Source: Bradyrhizobium sp. CIAT3101
GTDB lineage: Bacteria; Pseudomonadota; Alphaproteobacteria; Rhizobiales; Xanthobacteraceae
Reading direction: 5' to 3'
DNA: 64,000 bases
NCBI RefSeq assembly: GCF_029714945.1
Contig: NZ_CP121634.1
Location: 3,245,001 to 3,309,000 of the forward strand
The notes under the pieces were generated by a model. It was not told where the DNA came from. It did no database searches and worked only from the letters and a program-made list of their open reading frames with translations. Positions 1-7,056 of this stretch are shown in pieces (within the stretch, counting starts at the first letter, position 1; each line of letters begins with the position of its first letter). The translations under genes and the position numbers were made by a program.

Positions 1-1
1 T

Positions 2-1006
2 GGCACCGGCACAGACGTGGCGGTCACCGGCGGTGCGGCGGCCACGGCGCTCGGTCTCGGCAGCGTGACGCGCGGCAGCGTGCCGTCGACGGCTCCGATC
101 ACAGGTTCAACTGTGCTGAGCGGCACTGCGACGACGGGCGGTCCCTCAGTCCTCTCGACGGCGTTCCAGGCGGGGTCGGCGGGTCCGCCTGCCGTTAGCC
201 CCGATACGATTACGGTGAACGGTCAGACGCTGACCTTTGTCGCCTCGGGTGCCACAGGTCCAAACCAGATCAACGTTACCGACAATGTCTCAACTCTGCT
301 TAGCAAGATCGATCAGCTCACTGGCACCTCGAAACCATCGACCATCCATGGTGGCGTGATCACGATCAACACGGACGATCCCGGCAGCCTCAACATCACG
401 AGCTCGAACAGCACGGCGTTCGCGGCGCTCGGCTTCACGACGTCCCCGGTCACGGCGGCAAAGGCTCCGCTGCGCGTCGGCTCCTCGCCTGCGGGCTCGG
501 CGACGACCTTGGTGGACGGCTCGGCCACGACCGTGAAATGGTACACCGGCAATGACGGTCCGGGGTCGGCGCGCTCGACCGCGGTGGCGCGGGTCGATGA
601 TTCCGTCACGGTGCAATATGGCGCCCAGGCCGACGAGGACGCGATCCGCAAGCAGCTGCAGGCGGTCGCCGTGTACGGCACGTTCTCGACCTCGCCGACC
701 GGGCAATATTCGGGTGCGGCGGTCGCAGCCCTGAGCCTGCGTACCACCCAGGCACTTACCCCGCAGGCGGGCCAACAGAAAATCGAGGACATCCAGACCG
801 ACATCGCGATGGCCCAGAACACCATGAAGGACGCGACCACGCGCCAGACCCAGGCCAAGGCGCAGCTGCAGAACATCGTCGATCAGGCGGAGTCGGCCTC
901 GCCCGACCAGGTGGCGAGCGAAATCCTGTCGCTTCAGAACGCGCTGCAGGCGTCTTACCAGACTACCGCCAACCTCGCGCAGCTCTCGTTGGTCAAGTAC
1001 CTGTAA
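2..1006 (+). CDS. flgL: FlgL-like flagellar hook-filament junction protein, 3' part
   Basis: The frame is open to the left window edge, so only the last ~334 residues are seen; the GTG at 17 is internal. The visible part has a Ser/Thr/Gly-rich beta region with a DTITVNGQTLTF segment followed by an LLSKIDQL helix, the same module found twice in each flagellin downstream. The last ~75 residues are a heptad-rich helix ending in ANLAQLSLVKYL. A C-terminus ending in LSLxxYL is typical of FlgL/HAP3, whereas flagellins here end in SVLQLLR. HAP3 joins the hook to the filament and caps the first flagellin layer. The next operon starts 72 bp downstream. A divergent flagellin is the alternative; the missing N-terminus would decide. 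Confidence 0.72.
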   Translation, partial: GTGTDVAVTGGAAATALGLGSVTRGSVPSTAPITGSTVLSGTATTGGPSVLSTAFQAGSAGPPAVSPDTITVNGQTLTFVASGATGPNQINVTDNVSTLLSKIDQLTGTSKPSTIHGGVITINTDDPGSLNITSSNSTAFAALGFTTSPVTAAKAPLRVGSSPAGSATTLVDGSATTVKWYTGNDGPGSARSTAVARVDDSVTVQYGAQADEDAIRKQLQAVAVYGTFSTSPTGQYSGAAVAALSLRTTQALTPQAGQQKIEDIQTDIAMAQNTMKDATTRQTQAKAQLQNIVDQAESASPDQVASEILSLQNALQASYQTTANLAQLSLVKYL

Positions 1007-1013
1007 GGGCGCA

Positions 1014-1032
1014 TTAAGGCGCCGTTAACCAT
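1014..1032 (+). promoter_or_regulatory. CtrA box upstream of the 1079-6224 operon
   Basis: TTAA at 1014-1017, seven bases, then TTAACCAT at 1025-1032. This is a perfect match to the Caulobacter/rhizobial CtrA consensus TTAA-N7-TTAA, with the ACCAT extension often seen. It lies just after the flgL stop and ~47 bp before the first ATG of the operon, a normal promoter distance. Confidence 0.65.
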
Positions 1033-1078
1033 GCCTGTTTACCTCTTGGTGAGGATTTGAGCGGGGGCGGAGCCGTCA

Positions 1079-1864
1079 ATGTCGGACAAGATGCAACTGG
1101 TGGTGGCTACGCCATGCTTCGGCGGGCAGGTGTCGAGCATTTACGCGAGCTCGATCTTCGCGCTGCAGCGCGCCGTGCACGGCATGTCCAATCTCGGGCT
1201 CAAGGTGCACTTGCGCGACGGCGACGCGCTGATCACGCGCGCGCGGGCCAATCTGGTCGCGATGTTCCTGGACGACCCGGACGCGACGCATTTCCTGTTC
1301 ATCGACGCCGATATCGGCTTCAAGCCGGAGCAGGTCTTCCGGTTGATCGAATCCGGCGCCGACGTCGTCGCCGGCTGCTATCCGATCAAGCGGGTCAATT
1401 GGGACAAGGCAACGCGCGCGATCAAGGCGGGACGGACCGACGTCACGGCGGCCTCGCTCGACTACGTGCTCGAGATCGAGGATCCCGACCGCATCGTGGT
1501 GGTCAACGGCTTTACCCGCGTGCGCTATGCCGGCACCGGTTTCCTGATGATCCGGCGCCAGGCGCTGGAGGCGATGTGCCGCCATCCGGACTATGCCAAT
1601 CTGCAATTCTTCCGCGAGCATTCGCATGACTCGCTGGTCGCGAGCCAGAACCGGTTCGCGCTGTTCGAATGCATGATCGATCCGGCGACCGGCACCTATC
1701 TCTCGGAAGACTTCGCCTTCTGCAAGCGCTGGACCGATATCGGTGGCGAGATCTGGGCCGACATCCAGAGCTCGCTCGACCACGTCGGTCCTTCGGTGTT
1801 CCATGGCGACATCGCCTCGCAATTCGCAGCCGCACCCGCGGTGGCGGCGGCCGACGCGGCGTGA
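1079..1864 (+). CDS. Glycosyltransferase-like protein (GT-A fold, DxD motif)
   Basis: 261 residues, soluble, no signal peptide. It opens with a Rossmann-like strand (LVVATPCFGG), followed by a helix and then HFLFIDADIGF, with the DAD triplet at about residues 76-78 acting as the usual metal and nucleotide-sugar site of GT-A enzymes. Next come GADVVAGCYPIKR and, near the end, an acidic LSEDFAFCKRW segment, which resembles the catalytic-base region of this fold. The acceptor and sugar cannot be read from sequence. It is first in a four-gene operon that starts right after flgL and is followed 10 bp later by a PLP enzyme. That position suggests modification of flagellin or of a surface glycan, but this is inference. 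Confidence 0.68.
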   Translation: MSDKMQLVVATPCFGGQVSSIYASSIFALQRAVHGMSNLGLKVHLRDGDALITRARANLVAMFLDDPDATHFLFIDADIGFKPEQVFRLIESGADVVAGCYPIKRVNWDKATRAIKAGRTDVTAASLDYVLEIEDPDRIVVVNGFTRVRYAGTGFLMIRRQALEAMCRHPDYANLQFFREHSHDSLVASQNRFALFECMIDPATGTYLSEDFAFCKRWTDIGGEIWADIQSSLDHVGPSVFHGDIASQFAAAPAVAAADAA

Positions 1865-1874
1865 GCCTGTCGGG

Positions 1875-3479
1875 ATGAGCACCGGCGCATCCCACCTCGC
1901 AGATATCGAGCGAGCGTCCGAGGGCGGCTCGCGCTATCGCTTGCGCGATCTCTTCACGCCGCTGGATACGCTGCTCGTCTCCGGCGGCGACCAGCGGCTG
2001 GCGCTCGACCCGAGGGAGCGCGTCAATGCCTATGGCTGCGCGCCGTCGCCCGAACCCGAGATCTGGAATTTCGCCTCATCGACTGCGTCGACGATCTCGC
2101 AAGCAGGCTATGATCGAGCCGCGCTGGCGCGCGAGGAGCTGGTCCACAAATCGCTGTTCGACGAAGTCGAGATCGCCTTCGACCGGCGCTGCGAGGACCT
2201 GCGCGACGAACTGCGCGGACACTTCCAGCTCTCGCCGCGCGTCGATGTCGTGTTCTCGCCATCGGGTACCGATTCCCAGCTCCATGCCTTGTTCCTGGCG
2301 CACGCGGTGCTTGGCGGACCGCCGGTGTCCATCGTGGTCGGGGCCGACCAGACCGGCAGCGGAACGGCTCATACCGCACGCGGGCACCATTTCAGCACGA
2401 TGACGGCGAGCGGCGTTGCCGTGCGCAAGGACGCTGCGATCGCGGGTCTTTCCGGTGACAGCATCGCGGTACCGCTGCTCGACGCCACGTCCGGCCTCGC
2501 GATGCGCACCGACGCGGATGCCGAGGTCATGCGTGCAATCGAGGACAGCCTCGCGCAAGGCCGGCGCGTTTTGTTGCACATTATGGATTCGTCAAAGCTC
2601 GGCTGGCGTGCGCCGAGCGCCGCCTGTCTCGATGAGATCGCGCGGCGCTGGCCGCGCAAGGTTCAGGTCGTCGTCGATGCCTGTCAGGCGCGGCTTGGCC
2701 GTCGCCGGCTGCGCTCCTATCTCGATCGCGGTTACATGGTGCTGATCACCGGCTCGAAGTTCTTCGGCGGTCCTGCCTTCAGCGGTGCACTGCTGGTGCC
2801 GAAAGGACTGTCGCGCGCGCTCGACCGGATTGAAGGGATCGCGCCGGGCTTCTTCGATTATGCCGGCCGCTGCGACTGGCCGATGATGTGGACGGCGCTG
2901 CGCTCGCGCTTCGAACGCCGTCCGAATTTCGGCCAGTGGCTGCGCTGGGAAGCGGCGCTGGCCGAGATCGGCAACTACTACGCCGTGCCGGGGGCGTTCC
3001 GTGCCAAGGCGGTCGCCGAGCTTGCAGCCGGCATCGGCAGCATGATCGCGCTGTCGCCGTCGCTGCGCGCCGTACCGGCGGCCTTCGACGAGGCGGGCGT
3101 GGACGACGAGGAATTCGCGCGGCCTACGATCTTTCCATTCACGCTGCTTCGCAACGGCAAGCCGGTATCCATCGCCGATACCAGCGCCGTTCATCGCGCC
3201 CTGGCGCGGGACATGAACGACGACATCGTCGGGAGCGTGGCGGACCGGCAGGTTGCCGCACAACGCTGTCTCGTCGGCCAGCCGGTGCGGTTGGCGCAAC
3301 CGGACGGCGCGCCGCAGGCTGCGTTGCGCCTTTGCATCGGCGCGCGGCTCGTCACCGACGCCTGGTCGCCCGACGGCGCGCAAGCGCAACACAATGTGCA
3401 GCATATCCTCGATCGCATCGCCCACGTCCTGGTGAAGACCGAGCTGCTGCTTGACCATACCGCCGCTGTGCCGGCGTAG
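1875..3479 (+). CDS. PLP-dependent fold-type I enzyme, aminotransferase/desulfurase-like, unknown substrate
   Basis: 534 residues from ATG 1875; an upstream in-frame start at 1743 lies inside the glycosyltransferase gene and is rejected. Fold-type I marks are visible: a phosphate-binding SPSGTDSQLHAL turn (~128-139), the VVVDACQARLGR strand with the Asp (~268) that pairs with the PLP pyridine nitrogen, and ITGSKFFGGPAFSG with the probable Schiff-base Lys (~295). This layout is closest to class V aminotransferases and cysteine desulfurases, but the long N- and C-terminal extensions make it larger than either. The C-terminal ~200 residues carry no motif I recognise. It is translated with the genes on both sides and probably acts on the same intermediate as the ATP-grasp enzyme and decarboxylase that follow. 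Confidence 0.7.
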   Translation: MSTGASHLADIERASEGGSRYRLRDLFTPLDTLLVSGGDQRLALDPRERVNAYGCAPSPEPEIWNFASSTASTISQAGYDRAALAREELVHKSLFDEVEIAFDRRCEDLRDELRGHFQLSPRVDVVFSPSGTDSQLHALFLAHAVLGGPPVSIVVGADQTGSGTAHTARGHHFSTMTASGVAVRKDAAIAGLSGDSIAVPLLDATSGLAMRTDADAEVMRAIEDSLAQGRRVLLHIMDSSKLGWRAPSAACLDEIARRWPRKVQVVVDACQARLGRRRLRSYLDRGYMVLITGSKFFGGPAFSGALLVPKGLSRALDRIEGIAPGFFDYAGRCDWPMMWTALRSRFERRPNFGQWLRWEAALAEIGNYYAVPGAFRAKAVAELAAGIGSMIALSPSLRAVPAAFDEAGVDDEEFARPTIFPFTLLRNGKPVSIADTSAVHRALARDMNDDIVGSVADRQVAAQRCLVGQPVRLAQPDGAPQAALRLCIGARLVTDAWSPDGAQAQHNVQHILDRIAHVLVKTELLLDHTAAVPA

Positions 3480-3495
3480 CCCTCATAGGTGTGAG

Positions 3496-4731
3496 ATGTT
3501 GCATCCGCTTGCCGCGCCGAACTTTGCCGATCGTATCGGCTTTGCGCATTTGACCCGCCAGGCCTTCGAGGGCATCGATCTGCACCCGTTGCGCGAGCGG
3601 CTGCTGGCGCGGATCGCGGAGGGGACGGCGCAGGCTGGCGAGGGATTGGATCTGTCGCTGATCGCCCAGCTGATGGGCGAGAAGGAAGCAGGCCTCGTGA
3701 TCCAGTCCGAGGTGCTCTCCTTCCATCAATTGTTTCGCACGCCGTCTGCGGCGCCGAAGCCCGGCTTGCGCGTGCTTGCGCTTGCGGCCGATATCGACAT
3801 GGGCGGCAACACGCCGATCGAATTCTTGCTCGAAGGCTCCGATATCGAGCTCCTGACGCTCTATGTGACCAAGGACAAGGGCCTGCCGGAAGCGCTGCCT
3901 GAGCACGACGTTGCCATCGTGGTCGCATCCGACTCCGAGGAATGCCGCGAAGCGCTGGCGATGATCGAGAAAGCCGCGCCGCGCTGGCCGCGACCGCTGC
4001 TCAATCGCCCCGAGTTGATCGGCAATCTCGATCGCGACAAGCTCTACCGGTTGCTGGCTGATATCCCGGGTCTCGACATTCCCGTGACCGCCAACGCAAC
4101 GCGTGCGCAATTGACGGCTCTCTCCGAAGGGCGGATCGCTTGCGCGGAGATCTCGGGCGAATTGCACTTTCCGATGATCGCACGGCCGCGCGGCACGCAT
4201 GCCGGCGTCGGGCTTGCGAAGGTTGACGATGCTGCGGCGCTCGCGGCCTATCTTGCCGAACGGCAGGAGCTGGATTTCTTTGTGGCGCGTTTCGTCAACT
4301 ACGCGAGCCCCGACGGACTCTTTCGCAAGATCCGGCTCACCATGGTCGACGGCAAGCCTTATGCCTGCCACATGGCGATCGCCGATCGCTGGGACATCTG
4401 GTATCTCAACGCGTACATGGCGTTCAGCGAAGAGAAGCGCGCCGAAGAAGCCATCTTCATGCAAGACTTCGATCGCGCCTTCGCTGCACGTCACCAGAAT
4501 GCGCTCGACGAAATGAGCCGGCGCGTCGGCCTCGATTACTTCATCGTCGATTGCGCCGAGAACCAGAACGGCGAGCTCCTGGTGTTCGAGGCCGACAACA
4601 CGGCCGTCGTGCACAACATGGATTCGCCAGTGGTGTTTCCGTACAAGCCGCCGCAGATGCGCAAGATCTTTGCCGCGTTCACCGCGATGCTGTCGCGGCA
4701 TGCCAAAGCCTGCGTGGGGAGTGCAGCATGA
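3496..4731 (+). CDS. ATP-grasp superfamily ligase, unknown substrate
   Basis: 411 residues from ATG 3496, 16 bp after the preceding stop. Residues ~90-180 form an alpha/beta pre-ATP-grasp domain (LRVLALAADIDMGGNTPIEF). The ATP-grasp part follows, with a glycine-rich loop at MIARPRGTHAGVGL (~228-240), then YFIVDCAENQNGELLVFEADN, where Asp352, Glu365 and Asn368 would hold the metal ions and ATP. ATP-grasp enzymes join a carboxylate to an amine, thiol or similar nucleophile through an acyl phosphate. With two PLP enzymes beside it, a plausible reaction is forming an amide with an amine made by the decarboxylase. Its stop overlaps the next start (ATGA), so the two are translationally coupled. Confidence 0.72.
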   Translation: MLHPLAAPNFADRIGFAHLTRQAFEGIDLHPLRERLLARIAEGTAQAGEGLDLSLIAQLMGEKEAGLVIQSEVLSFHQLFRTPSAAPKPGLRVLALAADIDMGGNTPIEFLLEGSDIELLTLYVTKDKGLPEALPEHDVAIVVASDSEECREALAMIEKAAPRWPRPLLNRPELIGNLDRDKLYRLLADIPGLDIPVTANATRAQLTALSEGRIACAEISGELHFPMIARPRGTHAGVGLAKVDDAAALAAYLAERQELDFFVARFVNYASPDGLFRKIRLTMVDGKPYACHMAIADRWDIWYLNAYMAFSEEKRAEEAIFMQDFDRAFAARHQNALDEMSRRVGLDYFIVDCAENQNGELLVFEADNTAVVHNMDSPVVFPYKPPQMRKIFAAFTAMLSRHAKACVGSAA

Positions 4732-6224
4732 ACGAGATCATCCGCAACGCGCAGGCATCTGTCACGAACGGATCGCTCGATCCGCAGGACTGGAGCGAGT
4801 TTCGTGCACTCGCCCATCGCATGCTGGACGAGGCGATCGACGGCATCGCCAATGTCCGCGCGCGGCCGGTCTGGCAGCCGATCCCCGACGAGGTTCGCGC
4901 GGCAGTCCGGACCGACGTGCCGCGCGAAGCGACGTCTCTCGCCGACGTCTATCGCGAATTCTCCGAGCATGTCGCGCCTTACGCGACCGGCAACGTCCAT
5001 CCCGGCTTCATGGGCTGGGTGCACGGCGGCGGCACAGCCGTCGGCATGGTCGCGGAGATGCTTGCAGCAGGCCTCAATGCCAATCTCGGCGGACGCGATC
5101 ACATGCCGATCGAGGTCGAGCGTCAGATCGTCGCGTGGATGCGCGGCTTGTTCGGCTTTCCGGAAGGTGCGAGCGGCATTTTCGTCACCGGTACGTCGAT
5201 GGCCAATCTGATGGCGGTGCTGGTGGCGCGCACCAGCGCGCTCGGTACGCTGGCGCGCCAACACGGCATCGGCAATGACGGGACGTTGCTCACGGCCTAT
5301 GCGTCGAAGGCCGCGCATGGCTGTATCTCCCGCGCGATGGACATCGCTGGCTTCGGCACCGACGCGCTGCGCAAGATTGGTGTCGACACCGATCATCGCA
5401 TCGATGTCGCCGCGCTGCGCGCGCAGATCGCGATCGATCGCGAGGTCGGCTTCAAGCCGTTCCTGGTCACGGCATCGGCCGGCACGGTCGACATCGGCGC
5501 GATCGACGATCTCAAGGCAATCGCGGACCTGTGCCGCGAAGAGGGCATCTGGTTTCACGTCGATGGTGCCTTTGGTGCGCTCGCGATCCTCTCGCCCGAG
5601 CTTGCGCCGCTGCTCGCTGGCATCGAGCTTGCGGATTCGATCGCGCTCGACTTCCACAAATGGGGGCAGGTGCCTTATGACGCCGGCTTCCTGCTGGTGC
5701 GTGACGGTGAACGGCATCGGCAGGCCTTTGCACAGCCGGCGGCCTATCTGAGCCGCGAGGCGAGGGGGCTTGCGGCCGGTGCTGTCTGGCCGTGCGATCT
5801 CGGTCCGGATCTGTCGCGCGGTTTTCGTGCGCTGAAGACGTGGTTCACGCTGAAGACATTCGGCACCGACCGGCTGGGTGAGGTGATCGCACGCAGCTGC
5901 GCGCTCGCGCGATATCTCGAGACGCGCGTGCTCGCCGAGCCCAGGCTCGAATTGCTCGCGCCGGTCAATCTCAACATCGTCTGCTTCCGCTATCGCGCCG
6001 ACGATGCGATCAATCGGGAGATTGTCGCCGATGTCCAGGAGTCCGGCATTGCCGCACCGTCAAGCACGACGCTGGACGGCAGGTTCGCGATCCGCGCGGC
6101 GATCGTCAATCATCGTACCGCCGAGACGGACATCGACGCGCTGGTGTCGGCCGTGATCAAGTTCGGCACGCGGCGGACCGGCGGATTGATCGAGGTCGCT
6201 GCGCCGCCGCTCGCGGCGCAGTGA
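4728..6224 (+). CDS. Group II PLP-dependent amino acid decarboxylase
   Basis: 498 residues. The start ATG at 4728 overlaps the ATP-grasp stop. It has the full signature of the aromatic-amino-acid/glutamate decarboxylase family: HPGFMGWVHGGGT near the active site (~91-103), FVTGTSMANLMA for phosphate binding, an AAHGCI histidine (~197), FHVDGAFGA with Asp279 for the pyridine nitrogen, and ALDFHKWGQVPYDAG with Lys311 forming the Schiff base. The family removes CO2 from an L-amino acid (Trp, Tyr, Dopa, Glu, 2,4-diaminobutyrate) to give an amine; the substrate is not clear here. It is last in the operon, followed by a strong hairpin at 6247-6273. Together with the ligase it suggests an amine is made and then attached. 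Confidence 0.82.
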   Translation: MNEIIRNAQASVTNGSLDPQDWSEFRALAHRMLDEAIDGIANVRARPVWQPIPDEVRAAVRTDVPREATSLADVYREFSEHVAPYATGNVHPGFMGWVHGGGTAVGMVAEMLAAGLNANLGGRDHMPIEVERQIVAWMRGLFGFPEGASGIFVTGTSMANLMAVLVARTSALGTLARQHGIGNDGTLLTAYASKAAHGCISRAMDIAGFGTDALRKIGVDTDHRIDVAALRAQIAIDREVGFKPFLVTASAGTVDIGAIDDLKAIADLCREEGIWFHVDGAFGALAILSPELAPLLAGIELADSIALDFHKWGQVPYDAGFLLVRDGERHRQAFAQPAAYLSREARGLAAGAVWPCDLGPDLSRGFRALKTWFTLKTFGTDRLGEVIARSCALARYLETRVLAEPRLELLAPVNLNIVCFRYRADDAINREIVADVQESGIAAPSSTTLDGRFAIRAAIVNHRTAETDIDALVSAVIKFGTRRTGGLIEVAAPPLAAQ

Positions 6225-6246
6225 TATCAGAGAGCGTCAAAATAAA

Positions 6247-6273
6247 GCCGCCCCGGACATGGTCCGGGGCGGC
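6247..6273. terminator. Bidirectional terminator between the decarboxylase and flbT
   Basis: Perfect 12-bp stem GCCGCCCCGGAC / GTCCGGGGCGGC around a 3-base ATG loop, placed between two convergent genes. On the minus strand the hairpin is followed by CTTTATTTT, a good U-tract; on the plus strand only a short T-run follows. Confidence 0.75.
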
Positions 6274-6296
6274 ATCGTTTCAGATGTGCGAAGCGC

Positions 6297-6734
6297 TCAG
6301 GCGGCCGAGCTGACGTCACCCTTGATGCCATCCTTTGGGTGGGTGGCTTCGAATTGCTCACGCAGCTTGTCTTCATAGGCGATCAGCTTGCGGGCATCCT
6401 TCAGCGCCCGGTAGAGATCGCCGCTCATGATGTGGTTGTTGATCTCTTCGATGATCGGCCAGGCGCTTGGCACGGCGGTGACGATGTCGCGCACCAGGTT
6501 GAAATAGGTGCCGTGCTGGCCCTGCGGGTCCGGCGAGATGTACATGAGCTGGACCGCCAGATAGACGAGCTTGGCGGGCGTATCCGCGGTCTCGGGCGTG
6601 AGGATATCGCGCTCGCGCAGGATCGGCACGTTCTCGCCGTCGATCAGAAGGCGGGCGCGCTGGTCGGTGTTGGTGATGACGCAGTTCCCGACAATAATGC
6701 GTTCGTGCGGCCTGAGCTCGACCTTGAGGGCCAT
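6297..6734 (-). CDS. flbT: FlbT, post-transcriptional regulator of flagellin synthesis
   Basis: 145 residues from ATG 6734, preceded by a GGAGAAC ribosome site; a longer start at 6809 has no such site and does not fit the family. It begins MALKVELRPHERIIVGN and carries LLIDGENVPILRERDIL, both hallmarks of FlbT. In Caulobacter FlbT binds the flagellin mRNA 5' leader and promotes its decay until the hook is finished, opposed by FlaF. Here flbT lies just upstream of the four flagellin genes on the opposite strand, and flaF lies just beyond them, so the regulator pair brackets its likely targets instead of sitting side by side. Confidence 0.93.
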   Translation of the reverse strand: MALKVELRPHERIIVGNCVITNTDQRARLLIDGENVPILRERDILTPETADTPAKLVYLAVQLMYISPDPQGQHGTYFNLVRDIVTAVPSAWPIIEEINNHIMSGDLYRALKDARKLIAYEDKLREQFEATHPKDGIKGDVSSAA

Positions 6735-6896
6735 TGCCTGTTCTCCATCAACGCTTTCGTAACCGAAGCGCGTGTTGTGGCGGATCAGGGTGCAATACTC
6801 CCTCAACATTAGTTAACGAGTTGTGAATCCGGGCCAGCACCACGGAAAAGCTCAATCATATCAATGTTGAAATTGCCCGGCGGCGCCGCGTCACGT

Positions 6897-6910
6897 CGGC
6901 ACTGATTGCC
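6897..6910. promoter_or_regulatory. Palindromic CGGCA-N5-TGCC element upstream of fliC1 (ftr-like)
   Basis: CGGCACTGATTGCC, ~150 bp before the fliC1 start. It has the same half-sites and 5-bp spacer as elements before flgI/fliX (21008), flgB (45392) and fliO (45195). It resembles, from memory, the ftr sites bound by the sigma-54 activator FlbD in Caulobacter. The rest of the 6735-7056 gap holds no gene. Confidence 0.4.
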
Positions 6911-6948
6911 CGAATCACGCCGCGACTCAGCGAAAGCGGCGATTTCAT

Positions 6949-6963
6949 TTCATGCTTCGTTAG
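6949..6963 (+). promoter_or_regulatory. Conserved upstream motif of fliC1
   Basis: TTCATGCTTCGTTAG, ~95 bp before the fliC1 ATG. Close copies lie ~80 bp before fliC2 (9706-9720) and fliC3 (12321-12335), although the surrounding sequence is otherwise unlike. fliC4 lacks it. Conservation in otherwise divergent DNA suggests a promoter or activator site; no sigma-factor class can be assigned. Confidence 0.35.
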
Positions 6964-7037
6964 ATTCTCGGCGCCACGGTCCGCCAGTCGCTGGATCAAT
7001 CAAGATCCATGCAGACGCGTAACAGTAGCGTCGTTTA

Positions 7038-7050
7038 CCAGAAAGGTAAC
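7038..7050 (+). promoter_or_regulatory. Conserved flagellin mRNA leader motif, fliC1
   Basis: CCAGAAAGGTAAC ends 6 bp before the ATG and contains the ribosome site. The same element (CCAGAAGGGTAAC/G) precedes fliC2 at 9781 and fliC3 at 12398 but not fliC4. The leader is the region FlbT acts on in Caulobacter, so this is a candidate target for FlbT/FlaF. Confidence 0.45.
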
Positions 7051-7056
7051 AGAGTT

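Noticed and set aside
1743..1874. Longer start for the PLP enzyme
   Set aside because: It would lie within the glycosyltransferase gene in another frame; ATG 1875 fits the operon spacing.
7009..7056. Upstream ATG giving fliC1 a 16-residue extension
   Set aside because: The other three flagellins start at MSGIV/MSNIV, and the ribosome site lies between 7009 and 7057.
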